Assembly (NCBI RefSeq): GCF_007990245.1
Contig: NZ_BJWG01000012.1
Coordinates: forward strand, 62,001-126,000
Direction: 5' to 3'
Length of the DNA: 64,000 nucleotides
DNA from: Cellulomonas composti
Lineage (GTDB): Bacteria; Actinomycetota; Actinomycetes; Actinomycetales; Cellulomonadaceae
Shown: piece by piece, positions 40,439 to 51,112 of the stretch
Numbering within the stretch: the stretch's first letter is position 1
Layout: the number at the start of each line of letters is the position of its first letter
Translations under genes and position numbers: made by a program
The notes under the pieces: generated by a model
Told to the model about the DNA's origin: nothing
Database searches by the model: none
The model's input: the letters and a program-made list of their open reading frames with translations, nothing else

Positions 40439-42003
40439 GGGTGCTCCAGGGCCGTGGCGCCGCCGGCGCCGGGAAGGATCGAGACGAGGCCGTCCTCGGG
40501 CGCGCCGAGCGGAAGCTCGTTCTGCTCGAGCAGGTTCTTGCCGAGCCGGTCCGCGGGCGGCAGCTCGATGGGGTAGCGCCCGGAGAAGCACGCGGTGCAG
40601 AGCTGGCTCGACGGCTGCTCCGTGGCCGCGACGAGCCCCTCCTCCGAGATGTAGCCGAGCGAGTCCGCGCCGAGCGACGCGCCGATCTCGTCGACCGCCA
40701 GGCCGTTGGCGATCAGCTCGGCCCGGCTCGCGAAGTCGATGCCGTAGAAGCACGGCCACTTCACGGGGGGCGACGAGATGCGCACGTGCACCTCGGCGGC
40801 GCCCGCCTCCCGCAGCATCCGCACGAGCGCGCGCTGGGTGTTGCCGCGCACGATCGAGTCGTCGACGACGACGAGTCGCTTGCCGCGGATGACCTCACGC
40901 AGCGGGTTGAGCTTGAGCCGGATGCCGAGCTGGCGCAGCGTCTGGCTCGGCTGGATGAACGTCCGGCCGACGTACGCGTTCTTCGTCAGCCCCTGCCCGA
41001 ACGGGATGCCCGACGCCTGCGCGTAGCCCACCGCCGCCGGCGTCCCGGACTCCGGCACGGGGATGACGAGGTCGGCCTCGACGGGGTGCTCGACCGCGAG
41101 GCGGCGACCCATCGCGACGCGCGCCGCGTGCACCGACCGGCCCGCGATCGTCGTGTCCGGACGGGCGAGGTAGACGTACTCAAAGATGCAGCCCGCGCGC
41201 ACGTCGCTCGTCGCGAACCGCGAGGAGCGCAGCCCGTCCGCGTCGATCGCGATGAACTCACCCGGCTCGATCTCCCGCACGAAGCTCGCGCCGACGATGT
41301 CGAGCGCCGGCGTCTCCGAGGCGACGACCCAGCCGCGCTCGAGCCGGCCCAGCACCAGCGGGCGCACGCCCTGCGGGTCACGCGCCGCGTACAGCGTGCG
41401 CTCGTCCATGAAGACGAGCGAGAACGCCCCGTGCAGGCGCGGCAGCACCTCGAGCGCCGTGGCCTCGAGCGTGTGGTCCGGGTCGCCCGCGAGCAACGCC
41501 GTGATCAGCGCCGTGTCCGTGGTGTTGCCCCGCGCGAGCTCGCCGCGCCGCTGGCTGCCGTAGCGCTCCGCGACGAGGTCGACGAGCTCGGCGGTGTTCG
41601 TCAGGTTGCCGTTGTGCCCCAGCGCGACGGTGCCCGCGGCGGTCGCGCCGAGCGTGGGCTGCGCGTTCTCCCAGTTGCTCGCGCCCGTCGTCGAGTAGCG
41701 CGCGTGGCCGATCGCGATGTGTCCCTGCAGCGCGTTGAGCGCCGTCTCGTCGAACACCTGCGAGACCAGACCCATGTCCTTGTAGACGAGGAGCTGGGTG
41801 CCGTTGCTCGTCGCGATGCCGGCCGACTCCTGGCCGCGGTGCTGCAGCGCGTACAGACCGAAGTAGGTGAGCTTGGCAACCTCCTCACCGGGAGCCCAGA
41901 CACCGAAGACGCCGCAGGCGTCCTGGGGGCCTTTCTCGTCCGGGAGGAGGTCGTGGTTCAGTCGTCCGTCAGCGCGGGGGGCCACGCGCCTATGGTCGCA
42001 CAT
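40435..42003 (-). CDS. purF: Amidophosphoribosyltransferase
   Basis: First committed enzyme of purine synthesis (PRPP plus glutamine to phosphoribosylamine). The 522 residues start with a cleavable propeptide; the catalytic nucleophile is Cys30 in DACGVFGV, exposed after processing. GHARYSTTG and the glutaminase loop follow, then the C-terminal phosphoribosyltransferase domain with PRPP motif VVVDDSIVRGNT and a late Cys cluster (CTACFSGRYP) of the Fe-S-type B. subtilis-like PurF. It is upstream of purM in the same operon. purL lies 9 kb away on the same strand. Confidence 0.96.
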   Translation of the reverse strand: MCDHRRVAPRADGRLNHDLLPDEKGPQDACGVFGVWAPGEEVAKLTYFGLYALQHRGQESAGIATSNGTQLLVYKDMGLVSQVFDETALNALQGHIAIGHARYSTTGASNWENAQPTLGATAAGTVALGHNGNLTNTAELVDLVAERYGSQRRGELARGNTTDTALITALLAGDPDHTLEATALEVLPRLHGAFSLVFMDERTLYAARDPQGVRPLVLGRLERGWVVASETPALDIVGASFVREIEPGEFIAIDADGLRSSRFATSDVRAGCIFEYVYLARPDTTIAGRSVHAARVAMGRRLAVEHPVEADLVIPVPESGTPAAVGYAQASGIPFGQGLTKNAYVGRTFIQPSQTLRQLGIRLKLNPLREVIRGKRLVVVDDSIVRGNTQRALVRMLREAGAAEVHVRISSPPVKWPCFYGIDFASRAELIANGLAVDEIGASLGADSLGYISEEGLVAATEQPSSQLCTACFSGRYPIELPPADRLGKNLLEQNELPLGAPEDGLVSILPGAGGATALEHP

Positions 42004-42014
42004 CGACCTGGCGG

Positions 42015-42410
42015 TCAGGCGAGCGGGTCACGGCTGCGGCGGTCCGCCGCGACGGCGAGCGCGCCGCCCGCGAAGCCGCCGACGACCCCGCCCGTGAGCG
42101 CCATGACGAACCGGATCGTGCCCTGGCCGTCGAGGAACGAGATGAACCCCTGCCCCGAGGCGACCGACGACGACTGGCCGTCCTGGGCGCCGTCGGCCTC
42201 GTCTCCCTCGCCGAGGAACAGCGTCAGGAGCAGTGCGACGACGATGCCGACCACAGCCCCCACGCCGATGAAGACGCTGTACTTGGGCGCGCGCCGCACT
42301 CTGGCCGGCTCGGCGATCCGCTGGAGCTCGGCCTCGGACGGCACGGGCTGCTCGTCGGGCGCGTGCTCGTCGGACGCGTGCTCGTCGGAGATCTGGGGGT
42401 CGGAAGGCAC
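42015..42410 (-). CDS. Small hypothetical membrane protein
   Basis: 131 residues, not assigned to a family. An acidic N-terminus (about 1-35, SDEHASDEHAPDEQ) is followed by helix 1 (about 45-66, YSVFIGVGAVVGIVVALLLTLFL), a short linker with SSSVASGQGF, and helix 2 (about 100-120, MALTGGVVGGFAGGALAVAA). It sits between a sterol-carrier-like gene and purF on the same strand, with 11 bases before the purF start, so it may be co-transcribed with purF-purM. Confidence 0.75.
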   Translation of the reverse strand: MPSDPQISDEHASDEHAPDEQPVPSEAELQRIAEPARVRRAPKYSVFIGVGAVVGIVVALLLTLFLGEGDEADGAQDGQSSSVASGQGFISFLDGQGTIRFVMALTGGVVGGFAGGALAVAADRRSRDPLA

Positions 42411-42424
42411 CCCAGGATCCTAGG

Positions 42425-42802
42425 TCAGCGTTGCCGCGCGGCCTGCAGCGGCAGCCAGGCGGTGAGGTCAGCCCGCTCGCCGGATGCGCGCACCCGGCCG
42501 TCGGCGACCGCGTCCGCCCAGGCCAGCGCGCCCGTGACGAGCGCGAGCCAGGTCTGCGGGTCGGTCTCGACGACGTTCGGGGGCGTGCCGCGCGTGTGCC
42601 GCGGGCCCTGCACCGCCTGCACCGCTCCGTCCGGCGGGACACGCACCTCGACCGCGTTGCCGGGAGCCACGTCCGCGAGCTCCTCGAGCGTGAACCGCAC
42701 CGCGGTCCGTCGGTCCGTCACGTCGGCCGCACGCGGATCGGCCCGCCAGGCCGCGAGCGCGGCGCGGCCGAGCACCGGGTCGGTTCGGCGTCGAGGAGGC
42801 AC
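42425..42802 (-). CDS. Bacterial SCP-3 (sterol-carrier-like) domain protein
   Basis: A 125-residue protein of the actinobacterial sterol carrier family. The pattern [31 protein letters not shown], overall, gives the open beta-sheet, and [18 protein letters not shown] the lipid-groove helix. Ligand and role are unknown; it commonly neighbours purF in actinobacteria. GTG 42802 is used because the conserved region starts soon after; upstream codons would extend it with low-complexity residues. Confidence 0.8.
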   Translation of the reverse strand: MPPRRRTDPVLGRAALAAWRADPRAADVTDRRTAVRFTLEELADVAPGNAVEVRVPPDGAVQAVQGPRHTRGTPPNVVETDPQTWLALVTGALAWADAVADGRVRASGERADLTAWLPLQAARQR

Positions 42803-42912
42803 CGGGCCATTCTCACCCCGGGGCTCACCGACCGGCGGTGCGTCGTATCTGAGGGCGGGGCGGCGTGCTCCTCTGCTTCGAGCAGGTCCACGCACCCACG
42901 GAGGTGGGCGAG

Positions 42913-43695
42913 ATGATGCGATCGCACCTGACCGAACGGCGACGAGCGCGCAGCGCGACCGCCTCCCGCATCGCGACATGCCTGGTCGCGGCCGTCCTCG
43001 TCGCCCTCGGGCCGCTCGCCGCGTGCTCGTCGGCCCCGGACGGCTCCACCGGTGACGACCCGACCACCACGGCTGCCCCGAGCCCGCCACCCGTCCAGGA
43101 GCCGCAGCCCGCCCGCACGGGCCTCGAGTCGCCGCTTCCCGAGCTCGGCCCGCAGCCCGCGTTCACCAACGCCGCACCCGGGGACGGCACCGTGGTGCTC
43201 GCCGCGGACCTCACCACCGCGTGCCTCTTCTACTCGTGGGTCACCGAGACCGGCGCTCCCGAGCTCGTGGACGGGGTCACCTTCGAGGTCACCGGCGCCA
43301 CGTTCTCGACGACGACGGCCTGGCGGCTGGACGCCACGGGCTGCCCCGACGCGGCGTGCCCGACCCTCGGCCCGGACGCCACCAGCTGCACTCTCGGGTT
43401 CGTGCACGACGGTGCGGCGGACCCGGCCGACCTGCCGCAGGTGAGCGTGGCCGGCACGTTCACCTGCGGGCCACCGCTCGACGACGATGCGTGCGCGGAC
43501 CTCGTCGCGCAGTTCGAGACGGCCACCGGCGCGGTCCTGCCGTTCTCGCCCGACGGCCTCGTCCCCGACGAGCCGGCCGACACCTCCTCGTCGGCGAGCC
43601 CGGAACCGACGCTCGAACAACCGATGCCCGAGCCGACGACCGAACCGACGACCGAACCGGCATCCGAGCCGACGACCGGGTCGACCGATGGCTGA
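42913..43695 (+). CDS. Secreted lipoprotein with Thr/Pro-rich ends, unknown function
   Basis: A 260-residue lipoprotein. The signal peptide is basic then hydrophobic, ending in LAAC (about Cys37). A Thr/Pro linker follows, then a cysteine-containing beta-rich domain (about 85-205) with paired Cys ([19 protein letters not shown] and FTCGPP), and an acidic Pro/Thr/Glu-rich tail ([16 protein letters not shown]). No known domain was recognised. ATG 42913 follows GGAGGTGGG. Its last eight bases overlap the start of the next membrane protein gene. Confidence 0.75.
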   Translation: MMRSHLTERRRARSATASRIATCLVAAVLVALGPLAACSSAPDGSTGDDPTTTAAPSPPPVQEPQPARTGLESPLPELGPQPAFTNAAPGDGTVVLAADLTTACLFYSWVTETGAPELVDGVTFEVTGATFSTTTAWRLDATGCPDAACPTLGPDATSCTLGFVHDGAADPADLPQVSVAGTFTCGPPLDDDACADLVAQFETATGAVLPFSPDGLVPDEPADTSSSASPEPTLEQPMPEPTTEPTTEPASEPTTGSTDG

Positions 43696-44623
43696 GGGGC
43701 CGCGCGCGCTCCCGTCGTGGCTGGGCCTCGCGACGCAGGTGGCGGCGCCACTGACGGTGGTCAGCGCGACGCTGTTCTACTTCGGGTACGTCTTCACGAG
43801 CGCGCAGTTCGCGTACTTCGGCGTCGACGTGGCCACGATCGGCCTGACCACGCAGGACTTCGTGCTGCGCAGCCCGCAGCCGCTCGTGCTCCCGCTGCTC
43901 GTCCTGACGGCGGCGTCGGTCGGGGCGACCGCGGCGGTGACCCGCGTCGAGCGACGCGTGACCGCGATCCGGCGGCAGGACGCGGCGATCGCGGAGGCCG
44001 GCGGGCCGAGCGGCGTCGGGATGGCACGCGTGGTCGCGCTCGCGCGGCGTGCGGTGCTCGTCGGGTGCGTCGTGATCGCGATCGGTCTGGCCCTCCTGCT
44101 CGCCTACCCGTGGTGGCGGGACCGCACGCCGGAGCTCGAGCTCGTCTCGACCCTGGCGATCGCGCTCGGCGCGGTCGTCGCCGCCGTCGGGCTGCGGCAT
44201 GCGCCTGCGCACCTGCCCGGACTCGTCGCGACCCTGTGGGCCATGGCGATCGTCGCGACGCTCTGGTCCGTGTCCACCGCCGCCGAGTGGGCCGGCACGG
44301 GCCGGGCGCACGAGATCGCGCGCACTCTCGACGAGCTTCCCGCCGTCATCCTGGACACGCCGCAGGACATGCGGCTGCAGAACACGGTCCCGCCGCCCGA
44401 CGACCTGTGCTTCCCGGCCGGTGCCGACGGACCGGACGCCGAGTGCGCCGCTCGCACCGACGAGCCGCGCTACCGGTACCGCGGTCTGCGGCTCCTGGTG
44501 CAGGGACCGGACGCGATGTTCCTGGTGCCCGACACGTGGTCGGCCAGCGCGACGACGCTCGTCGTCCCGGACGACTCGACCGCGCGGGTCCAGTTCCAGT
44601 TCCAGAACGACGCCCCCGACTGA
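43688..44623 (+). CDS. Multi-helix membrane protein, unknown function
   Basis: A 311-residue protein, not recognised. About four membrane helices: LGLATQVAAPLTVVSATLFY, PLVLPLLVLTAASVGATAA, VLVGCVVIAIGLALLLAYPWW in essence, and a GLRHAPAHLPGLVATLWAMAI region. A C-terminal extracytoplasmic domain (about 205-311) has two Cys (DLCFPAG and AECAAR) and Tyr/Arg pairs. It overlaps the lipoprotein gene stop by 8 bases, so the two are probably an envelope pair made together. No regulator is adjacent. Confidence 0.72.
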   Translation: MAEGPRALPSWLGLATQVAAPLTVVSATLFYFGYVFTSAQFAYFGVDVATIGLTTQDFVLRSPQPLVLPLLVLTAASVGATAAVTRVERRVTAIRRQDAAIAEAGGPSGVGMARVVALARRAVLVGCVVIAIGLALLLAYPWWRDRTPELELVSTLAIALGAVVAAVGLRHAPAHLPGLVATLWAMAIVATLWSVSTAAEWAGTGRAHEIARTLDELPAVILDTPQDMRLQNTVPPPDDLCFPAGADGPDAECAARTDEPRYRYRGLRLLVQGPDAMFLVPDTWSASATTLVVPDDSTARVQFQFQNDAPD

Positions 44624-44644
44624 TCTGGTCTCCCGTCGTCGCGA

Positions 44645-46552
44645 TCAGCCGCGCGCTGCGCGGACGATCTCCAGGTTGCCCGCCGCGTCCTCGTTCTCAG
44701 GGTCGATGCGCAGCACGTCCTCGAAGTCGGCGATCGCGCCGTCGACGTCGCCGAGGTACGCACGCACGGTCCCGGCGCGCAGCAGCGTCGCCGGGTCGTC
44801 GGGAGTCAGCCGCAGCACGGCGTCGAGGTCGGCGAGTGCGGCTTCCAGCTCGCCCACGGACTGGTTCAGCACCGCGCGCGCGGCCAGCGCCCCGCGGTCG
44901 TCGGGGTCGGCGCGCAGGGCCCGGTCGGCGGCCGCGATGGCCGCCATGACCAGAGCGGGGTCGGGCTCCACACCCGCGACGACGGTGACGTCGACCGCGG
45001 CGGCCGCGTCCTGCGCACAGACCGAGGACGTCGCCGGGTCCCACCAGCGCAGCGCCTGGGCGCGGTCGCAGGAGACGACGAACGCCGCGGCGTCCCCCGC
45101 CGCTGCGGCGTCACCGGCGGCGCGCTGCGGCCACTGCGAGACGACGCCCAGCACCGCGACGAACGCGAGCGCCGCCGCGGCGCACCCCCAGGCCACCCGC
45201 GTCGCCGCCGCTGCGCGGGTCCGGTCGGCCGGCGCGCGTCGCGAGACGAGACCGCCCGCGACGAGCAGCGCGAGACCGAGCGTCGAGACCCCCGTGACGT
45301 GGGTCAGCAGCGCGACCGCGACCGTGGCGACGGCGCCTGTCGCGGTCGCGGCCCGCCAGGGATCCGCGTCCGCCCGGGCCGCCTGCCACCACGCCCGCGC
45401 GAGCACGACGAGCAGCGCGAGCGCCACCAGCGCGAGCGGCAGCCCGCCCGCCACGAGCACCTGCAGCGGCCAGGAGTGCGGCGAGTCCAGCGGTCGCTCG
45501 AACCCGACGCGCCGCGCCCACTCGGCATCGGAGACCGTGAGGATCGCGTGCGCGAACCCGCTCGGGCCGACCCCGAACCAGGGGTGCGCGCCGACGACGT
45601 CGAGCGTGCGTTCCCAGATCAGCCATCGCCCCGAGACCGTCGCCGTTGCCGATCCGTCCTCGCCCAGCAGGCGGGCGGCGGTCGCCGGCACGACGAGCGC
45701 GCCCACCACGCCGACCGCGGCGAGACCGCTCAGCGCCACCACCGGTGCTCGGGCCGCGCCGCCGGCCCGCGCCCGCGCCAGGAACCACCCGAGGCCCGCC
45801 GCCACGGCCGCGCCGACGACGAGCGCGAGCAGCGCCGCCCGCGAGCCGGACAGCACGACGGCGACGAGCCCGCCGACCACGCCGGCGCACGCGAGCACCG
45901 CGTCCGCGGTGGGGGCCGACCGTGCGCCGCGCGACCGACGGGCCGGCCCGAGCCCGTCGAGCACCGGTCGGACGAGCAGGACCGCCAGCAGTGCACCGAC
46001 CACGCCCAGGTCCGTGGCGTTGCCGAGCAGCGAGCCCGTGCGCTCGGCGGCGGACCCGGCGAACGGTCGCGCACCGGTCGCCTCGACGAGCGCTCCCGCC
46101 GCGACGACGACCGCGACGACCGCACCCGTGCGCTCCAGCGTGCGCCAGGGCGCTGGCGGCCCTGCGGCGGCATCGCTCGTGCGACCGCGTAGCAGTCGCG
46201 CGCCGGTCCACAGGGCACCGCCGTAGGCGGCGAGCGCCAGGATCCCCTCGTACCGGCCGAACGCGCCGACGAGCGCCGTCCACGGCCGCTCGCCGAGGAG
46301 CGCGCAGACGCCGAGCCAGGTCGCACCGACCCCGAGCAGCGCCGCCGCGCCACGCGGCAGCCGACCGCGCGCCGCGGCCGTCGTCGCGACCAGGACGCCG
46401 ACGAGCACGACCGTGAGCTTGGGCAGCACGAACGCGAACTGTGCGCCCGGCAGCCAGGCCGCGCTGCCCGCGACGACGAGCCCGACGGCGACGCGAGCCC
46501 GGTGGCCCGTGTCGTCGTCGGGCTCGACCACCCTGGTGCGAACGGTGCCCAC
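44645..46552 (-). CDS. O-antigen-ligase-like membrane protein with C-terminal TPR repeats
   Basis: A 635-residue protein with about 12 membrane helices. The Wzy_C/O-antigen ligase loop HPWFGVGPSGFAHAIL, followed by DSPHSWPLQVLVAGGLP, carries the conserved HSWPL. The soluble C-terminus (about 510-635) has tetratricopeptide-like units (AALADLDAVLRLTPDDPATLLRAG, then GAIADFEDVLRIDPENEDA). Such proteins join or transfer lipid-linked glycans outside the membrane; TPRs may recruit acceptors. GTG 46552 lies three bases after the stop of the upstream secreted-protein gene, so they form an operon. Confidence 0.8.
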   Translation of the reverse strand: MGTVRTRVVEPDDDTGHRARVAVGLVVAGSAAWLPGAQFAFVLPKLTVVLVGVLVATTAAARGRLPRGAAALLGVGATWLGVCALLGERPWTALVGAFGRYEGILALAAYGGALWTGARLLRGRTSDAAAGPPAPWRTLERTGAVVAVVVAAGALVEATGARPFAGSAAERTGSLLGNATDLGVVGALLAVLLVRPVLDGLGPARRSRGARSAPTADAVLACAGVVGGLVAVVLSGSRAALLALVVGAAVAAGLGWFLARARAGGAARAPVVALSGLAAVGVVGALVVPATAARLLGEDGSATATVSGRWLIWERTLDVVGAHPWFGVGPSGFAHAILTVSDAEWARRVGFERPLDSPHSWPLQVLVAGGLPLALVALALLVVLARAWWQAARADADPWRAATATGAVATVAVALLTHVTGVSTLGLALLVAGGLVSRRAPADRTRAAAATRVAWGCAAAALAFVAVLGVVSQWPQRAAGDAAAAGDAAAFVVSCDRAQALRWWDPATSSVCAQDAAAAVDVTVVAGVEPDPALVMAAIAAADRALRADPDDRGALAARAVLNQSVGELEAALADLDAVLRLTPDDPATLLRAGTVRAYLGDVDGAIADFEDVLRIDPENEDAAGNLEIVRAARG

Positions 46553-46555
46553 GCG

Positions 46556-48355
46556 CTAGACCGTCGGCCCTCCCGCGACCCGCGCGACCGTCACGTTGGC
46601 AAGATCGCCCGGCTTGGTCACGCTCGTGGGCGACTTGACGACGAAGTAGTACGGCGAGTGGTAGGCGAAGAACACGTCCTCGAGGACCACCGCGTCCCAG
46701 GCGCGACCGGTCCAGGGCGCCTGACCGACGCCCTTCTCGTTCGTCCAGTTGCCCCACAGGTCCGCGGGGGTCCGGCGCGGCAACGGGACCACGCCCGGGA
46801 GCGCGCGCCCGTCGAAGGTCACGCTCGTGCGCACCAGGGTCTGCAGCGTCTGGACCTTGCGGGTGGGCTGCGGGATCCTGCGCACCGCCACGCCGTCACC
46901 GACCGTCACGCTCAGCAGATTGCCCTCGTACCCCGCCGTCGAGGTCGTGCGGTGCGACCGCAGCGCGTAGATCCCGGGCACGACGTGCGTGATCGCGTAG
47001 CTGCCGTCGGGCTTGACGTCTCCGCCGTCGATCGCCCCACGGTAGAGCGGGGACGTGCCGTAGCGCAGCGAGACGAAGCCTGCCGTCGTCCCCTCCACCG
47101 TGCCGCGCACGGTCACGGGCGCGGCGGCCGGCTTGAGCGCACCCACGGTGCGCGCGGAGGTGCCGGAGACCACGACGGTGGACTTGGCATACCGACCCGA
47201 TGCGGCGTCCTGGACGACGACGGTGTGCGTGCCGGTCGGCAGACCGTGCAGCGCGAAGTCCCGCTTCTTGCCGTCGGACGACCAGTAGGAGTCCGAGGCG
47301 AGCACGTGACCGTCGGCCGCGAGCGCGACGATCGTGCCGTAGGTCTCCTTGGCGAGCGGCGTCACCGAGCCGGTGACCTGCGCACCCTTGGTGAGGGTCG
47401 ACCCGGCGGTCGTGACCCGGCCCGAGGTGACCGACACCGTCGAGGTCCGCGTCACGTAGTCGCGGTACGCGCTCGACATGCCCGAGGCGCCGGAGTAGTC
47501 CACCACGTAGGACCCGGCCGTGAGGCCCTTGAACGCGTAGCGGCCGGTGGCGTCCGTGACCGTCCGCGGCGAGTCGGGTCCGTTCGCCCACACGGCGATG
47601 CCCTCCAGAGCCTTGCCCTGCGTGTCCTGGACGACACCGGTCATCGTCGTCGGCGACTCGAGCGTGAGCATCGCTGCGGTCGTGACGCCCTTCTTCGCCG
47701 ACACGTCGACGGTCGCGCGCGCATCCGTCCAGCTGCTCCACATCGCACCGACGGTGTACTCGCCCGGGTACATCCCCGTGAACGTGAACACCTTCTTGTC
47801 CACGGTGTAGTCGCACTCCATGGCGGCGAGCGTGCCGTTCTTGCGCAACAGCTTGGCGCAGTGCACGGGTGCCGACGTCGTCACCCGGACCGTGCTGAGC
47901 TTCGGCGCGGTCGCGGTGCCCAGCTCGATCGTCCCGGCCTTCGCGGCGATCGGCGCGAGCCCCACGTACGTGAACGCGGCCTTGCCGCCCTTCCCGACGA
48001 ACAGGCGGTCCATGTACCCGTCCGACGACGTCCAGTCGTCCACCCGCACGTAGAGCGAGCTGCCCGCCGCCACCGACGCCGTGACGGAGTACCGCCCGTT
48101 GTCGGCGACCAGCGCGGTGCTGACCGGCGCCGCGTCCTCGTCGACCCACCTCGCGGCGGGTACGACGAACACGCCGACCTCGTCGACCGCGCGCCCGTCG
48201 GCCCGCACCGCCTTGCCGGTCAGCGTCACGGACACGGTGGCCGCGGCGCTCGCCGCCGGCGCTCCCGTGGCCTGCGCCGCTGCCGGTACGGCTGCCAGGA
48301 GGCCCCCCGTCACCGCGGTCACGGCCCCCAGCGCGATCGCCCTCGCGAACCTCAT
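46556..48355 (-). CDS. Large secreted protein with carboxypeptidase-regulatory-like (Ig-fold) repeats
   Basis: A 599-residue secreted protein. The N-terminus is a Sec signal peptide (MRFARAIALGAVTAVTGGLL, cleaved near AAAQA). Repeated beta-sandwich modules of the CarboxypepD_reg-like type follow, recognisable from GRYSVTASVAAGSSLYVRV, MTGVVQDTQGKALEGIAV with GRYAFKGLTAGSYVVDY, and DGSYAITHVVPGIYAL. No catalytic motif was seen. It is upstream of and coupled to the O-antigen-ligase-like gene, so it may be glycosylated or anchor a glycan. ATG 48355 has GAGAGGTG, and a TAACCT -10 lies near 48400. Confidence 0.8.
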   Translation of the reverse strand: MRFARAIALGAVTAVTGGLLAAVPAAAQATGAPAASAAATVSVTLTGKAVRADGRAVDEVGVFVVPAARWVDEDAAPVSTALVADNGRYSVTASVAAGSSLYVRVDDWTSSDGYMDRLFVGKGGKAAFTYVGLAPIAAKAGTIELGTATAPKLSTVRVTTSAPVHCAKLLRKNGTLAAMECDYTVDKKVFTFTGMYPGEYTVGAMWSSWTDARATVDVSAKKGVTTAAMLTLESPTTMTGVVQDTQGKALEGIAVWANGPDSPRTVTDATGRYAFKGLTAGSYVVDYSGASGMSSAYRDYVTRTSTVSVTSGRVTTAGSTLTKGAQVTGSVTPLAKETYGTIVALAADGHVLASDSYWSSDGKKRDFALHGLPTGTHTVVVQDAASGRYAKSTVVVSGTSARTVGALKPAAAPVTVRGTVEGTTAGFVSLRYGTSPLYRGAIDGGDVKPDGSYAITHVVPGIYALRSHRTTSTAGYEGNLLSVTVGDGVAVRRIPQPTRKVQTLQTLVRTSVTFDGRALPGVVPLPRRTPADLWGNWTNEKGVGQAPWTGRAWDAVVLEDVFFAYHSPYYFVVKSPTSVTKPGDLANVTVARVAGGPTV

Positions 48356-48489
48356 GACACACCTCTCGTCCGATCGGCACGGGCGCCGACCGCGCAAGGT
48401 TAGCGGCGCGATCCCGGCGTCCGGCCGGGCACGGTCCCCTCGTCACCCGAATGCGTCAGGGGGCGCCCGATCTGCGGATGTTGCGACGT

Positions 48490-49521
48490 TCAGGGGCGGG
48501 GTGCGCCCGGGCCACGCCCGCGCCGGTGGTCCTGGGTGATCCGCTTCCAGCGGGCCCTCTCGGCGGCCGCCAGCCGGGCGTCGGCGCGGCGTTCCTGGTA
48601 GGCGGCCTCCCGCTCGAGGCGGCGCCAGGAGTCGTAGCGGCGCTCCGAGAGATCGCCGAGCGCCAGCGCCTCGAGCACCGCGCAGCCCGGCTCGCGCTCG
48701 TGGGTGCAGTCGGAGAACCGGCACGATCGCACGAGCGCGTCGACGTCGGCGAACGTGGTCGCGAGCGCGTCGGCGTCGGCGACCAGGCCGATCCCGCGCA
48801 GGCCGGGGGTGTCGATGAGCACCGCGCCCCCGCTCAGCGGGACGAGCTCGCGGTGCGTCGTCGTGTGCCGACCGCGACCGTCGGCCCGTCGGCCGCCCGT
48901 CGCCATGACCTCCCGGCCCGCGAGCGCGTTGACCAGCGTGGACTTGCCGGCGCCGGACGGCCCGACGACGACGAGCGTCGCGCCGGGCGTCAGCAGCGCC
49001 CGGACCGGGTCGAGCCCCTCGTCGCGCACGACGCTCACCGCGTGCACGTCGACGCCGAGCGCGACCGCGGCGACGTCGGCGGTCATCCCGTCGGGGTCCG
49101 GGACCAGGTCGGCCTTGGTCAGCACGACGACGGGCGTCGCCCCCGATCGCCACGCGAGCGTGAGCAGCCGCTCGACGCGGCCCAGGTCGGGGTCGGGGTC
49201 GAGGTGCTCGGCGACGAGCACGACGTCGACGTTCGCCGCGAGCGTCTGGGTCTGCGCGGTGCGCCCGGCGCTGTCGCGCACGAGCGCGGTCCGGCGGGGT
49301 TCGATGCGGGCGTGCCCGTCGGCCAGCACCAGCCAGTCGCCGACCGAGGGGACGTCGTGCGACCGCGCGTCGAGCAGGGGCAGCGTGCCGTCCCGGTCGA
49401 GCGGCACGCGCTCGGCCGCCGCGCCACCCTCGTCGGGCCCGGAACCGTCCCCGGCGCTCGTCGCGGGCAGCACGAGGACCGCGCCCCTGTCGGCGCGCAC
49501 CACCCGGACCCGTTCGACCAC
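48490..49521 (-). CDS. rsgA: Ribosome small-subunit-dependent GTPase A
   Basis: A 343-residue circularly permuted GTPase that checks late 30S assembly. Motifs come in permuted order: G4 VLTKADL, then G1 GPSGAGKST, then G3 DTPGL, followed by a C-terminal zinc finger (CRFSDCTHEREPGC with C-x5-C-x-H-x5-C spacing). The N-terminal OB fold is present (about 1-70). GTG 49521 is chosen because TAGCGT (49529-49534) lies 7 nt upstream, fitting a leaderless start; GTG 49548 is the longer alternative. It stands between the secreted-protein operon and gdhA. Confidence 0.92.
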   Translation of the reverse strand: MVERVRVVRADRGAVLVLPATSAGDGSGPDEGGAAAERVPLDRDGTLPLLDARSHDVPSVGDWLVLADGHARIEPRRTALVRDSAGRTAQTQTLAANVDVVLVAEHLDPDPDLGRVERLLTLAWRSGATPVVVLTKADLVPDPDGMTADVAAVALGVDVHAVSVVRDEGLDPVRALLTPGATLVVVGPSGAGKSTLVNALAGREVMATGGRRADGRGRHTTTHRELVPLSGGAVLIDTPGLRGIGLVADADALATTFADVDALVRSCRFSDCTHEREPGCAVLEALALGDLSERRYDSWRRLEREAAYQERRADARLAAAERARWKRITQDHRRGRGPGAPRP

Positions 49522-49528
49522 ATCGCCG

Positions 49529-49534
49529 ACGCTA
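49529..49534 (-). promoter_or_regulatory. -10 box of leaderless rsgA promoter
   Basis: TAGCGT on the minus strand, 7 nt from GTG 49521. It would be inside the coding sequence if GTG 49548 were used. Confidence 0.45.
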
Positions 49535-49617
49535 GGCCGACACCCCACCGGGTTCCACCGATTTCGGACCGCGCGCGCCCGCCGGAGCGAGCCCGCGAGC
49601 CCGCCCGGTCCGTGCGC

Positions 49618-51012
<1,395 letters not shown>

Positions 51013-51112
51013 ACCGCCGTCACCGGGCGTCCGACGGGACCACTGGGGCGGGACGACCAGGCGTCCCGCGTGGTGAGACTCGCGATCGGCGCGGGCTCGT
51101 CGTGCGCGACGC

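Noticed and set aside
39170..40576. Plus-strand frame starting with SxGxV repeats opposite purM
   Set aside because: Its N-terminus is the translated 15-bp array and the rest is antisense to purM.
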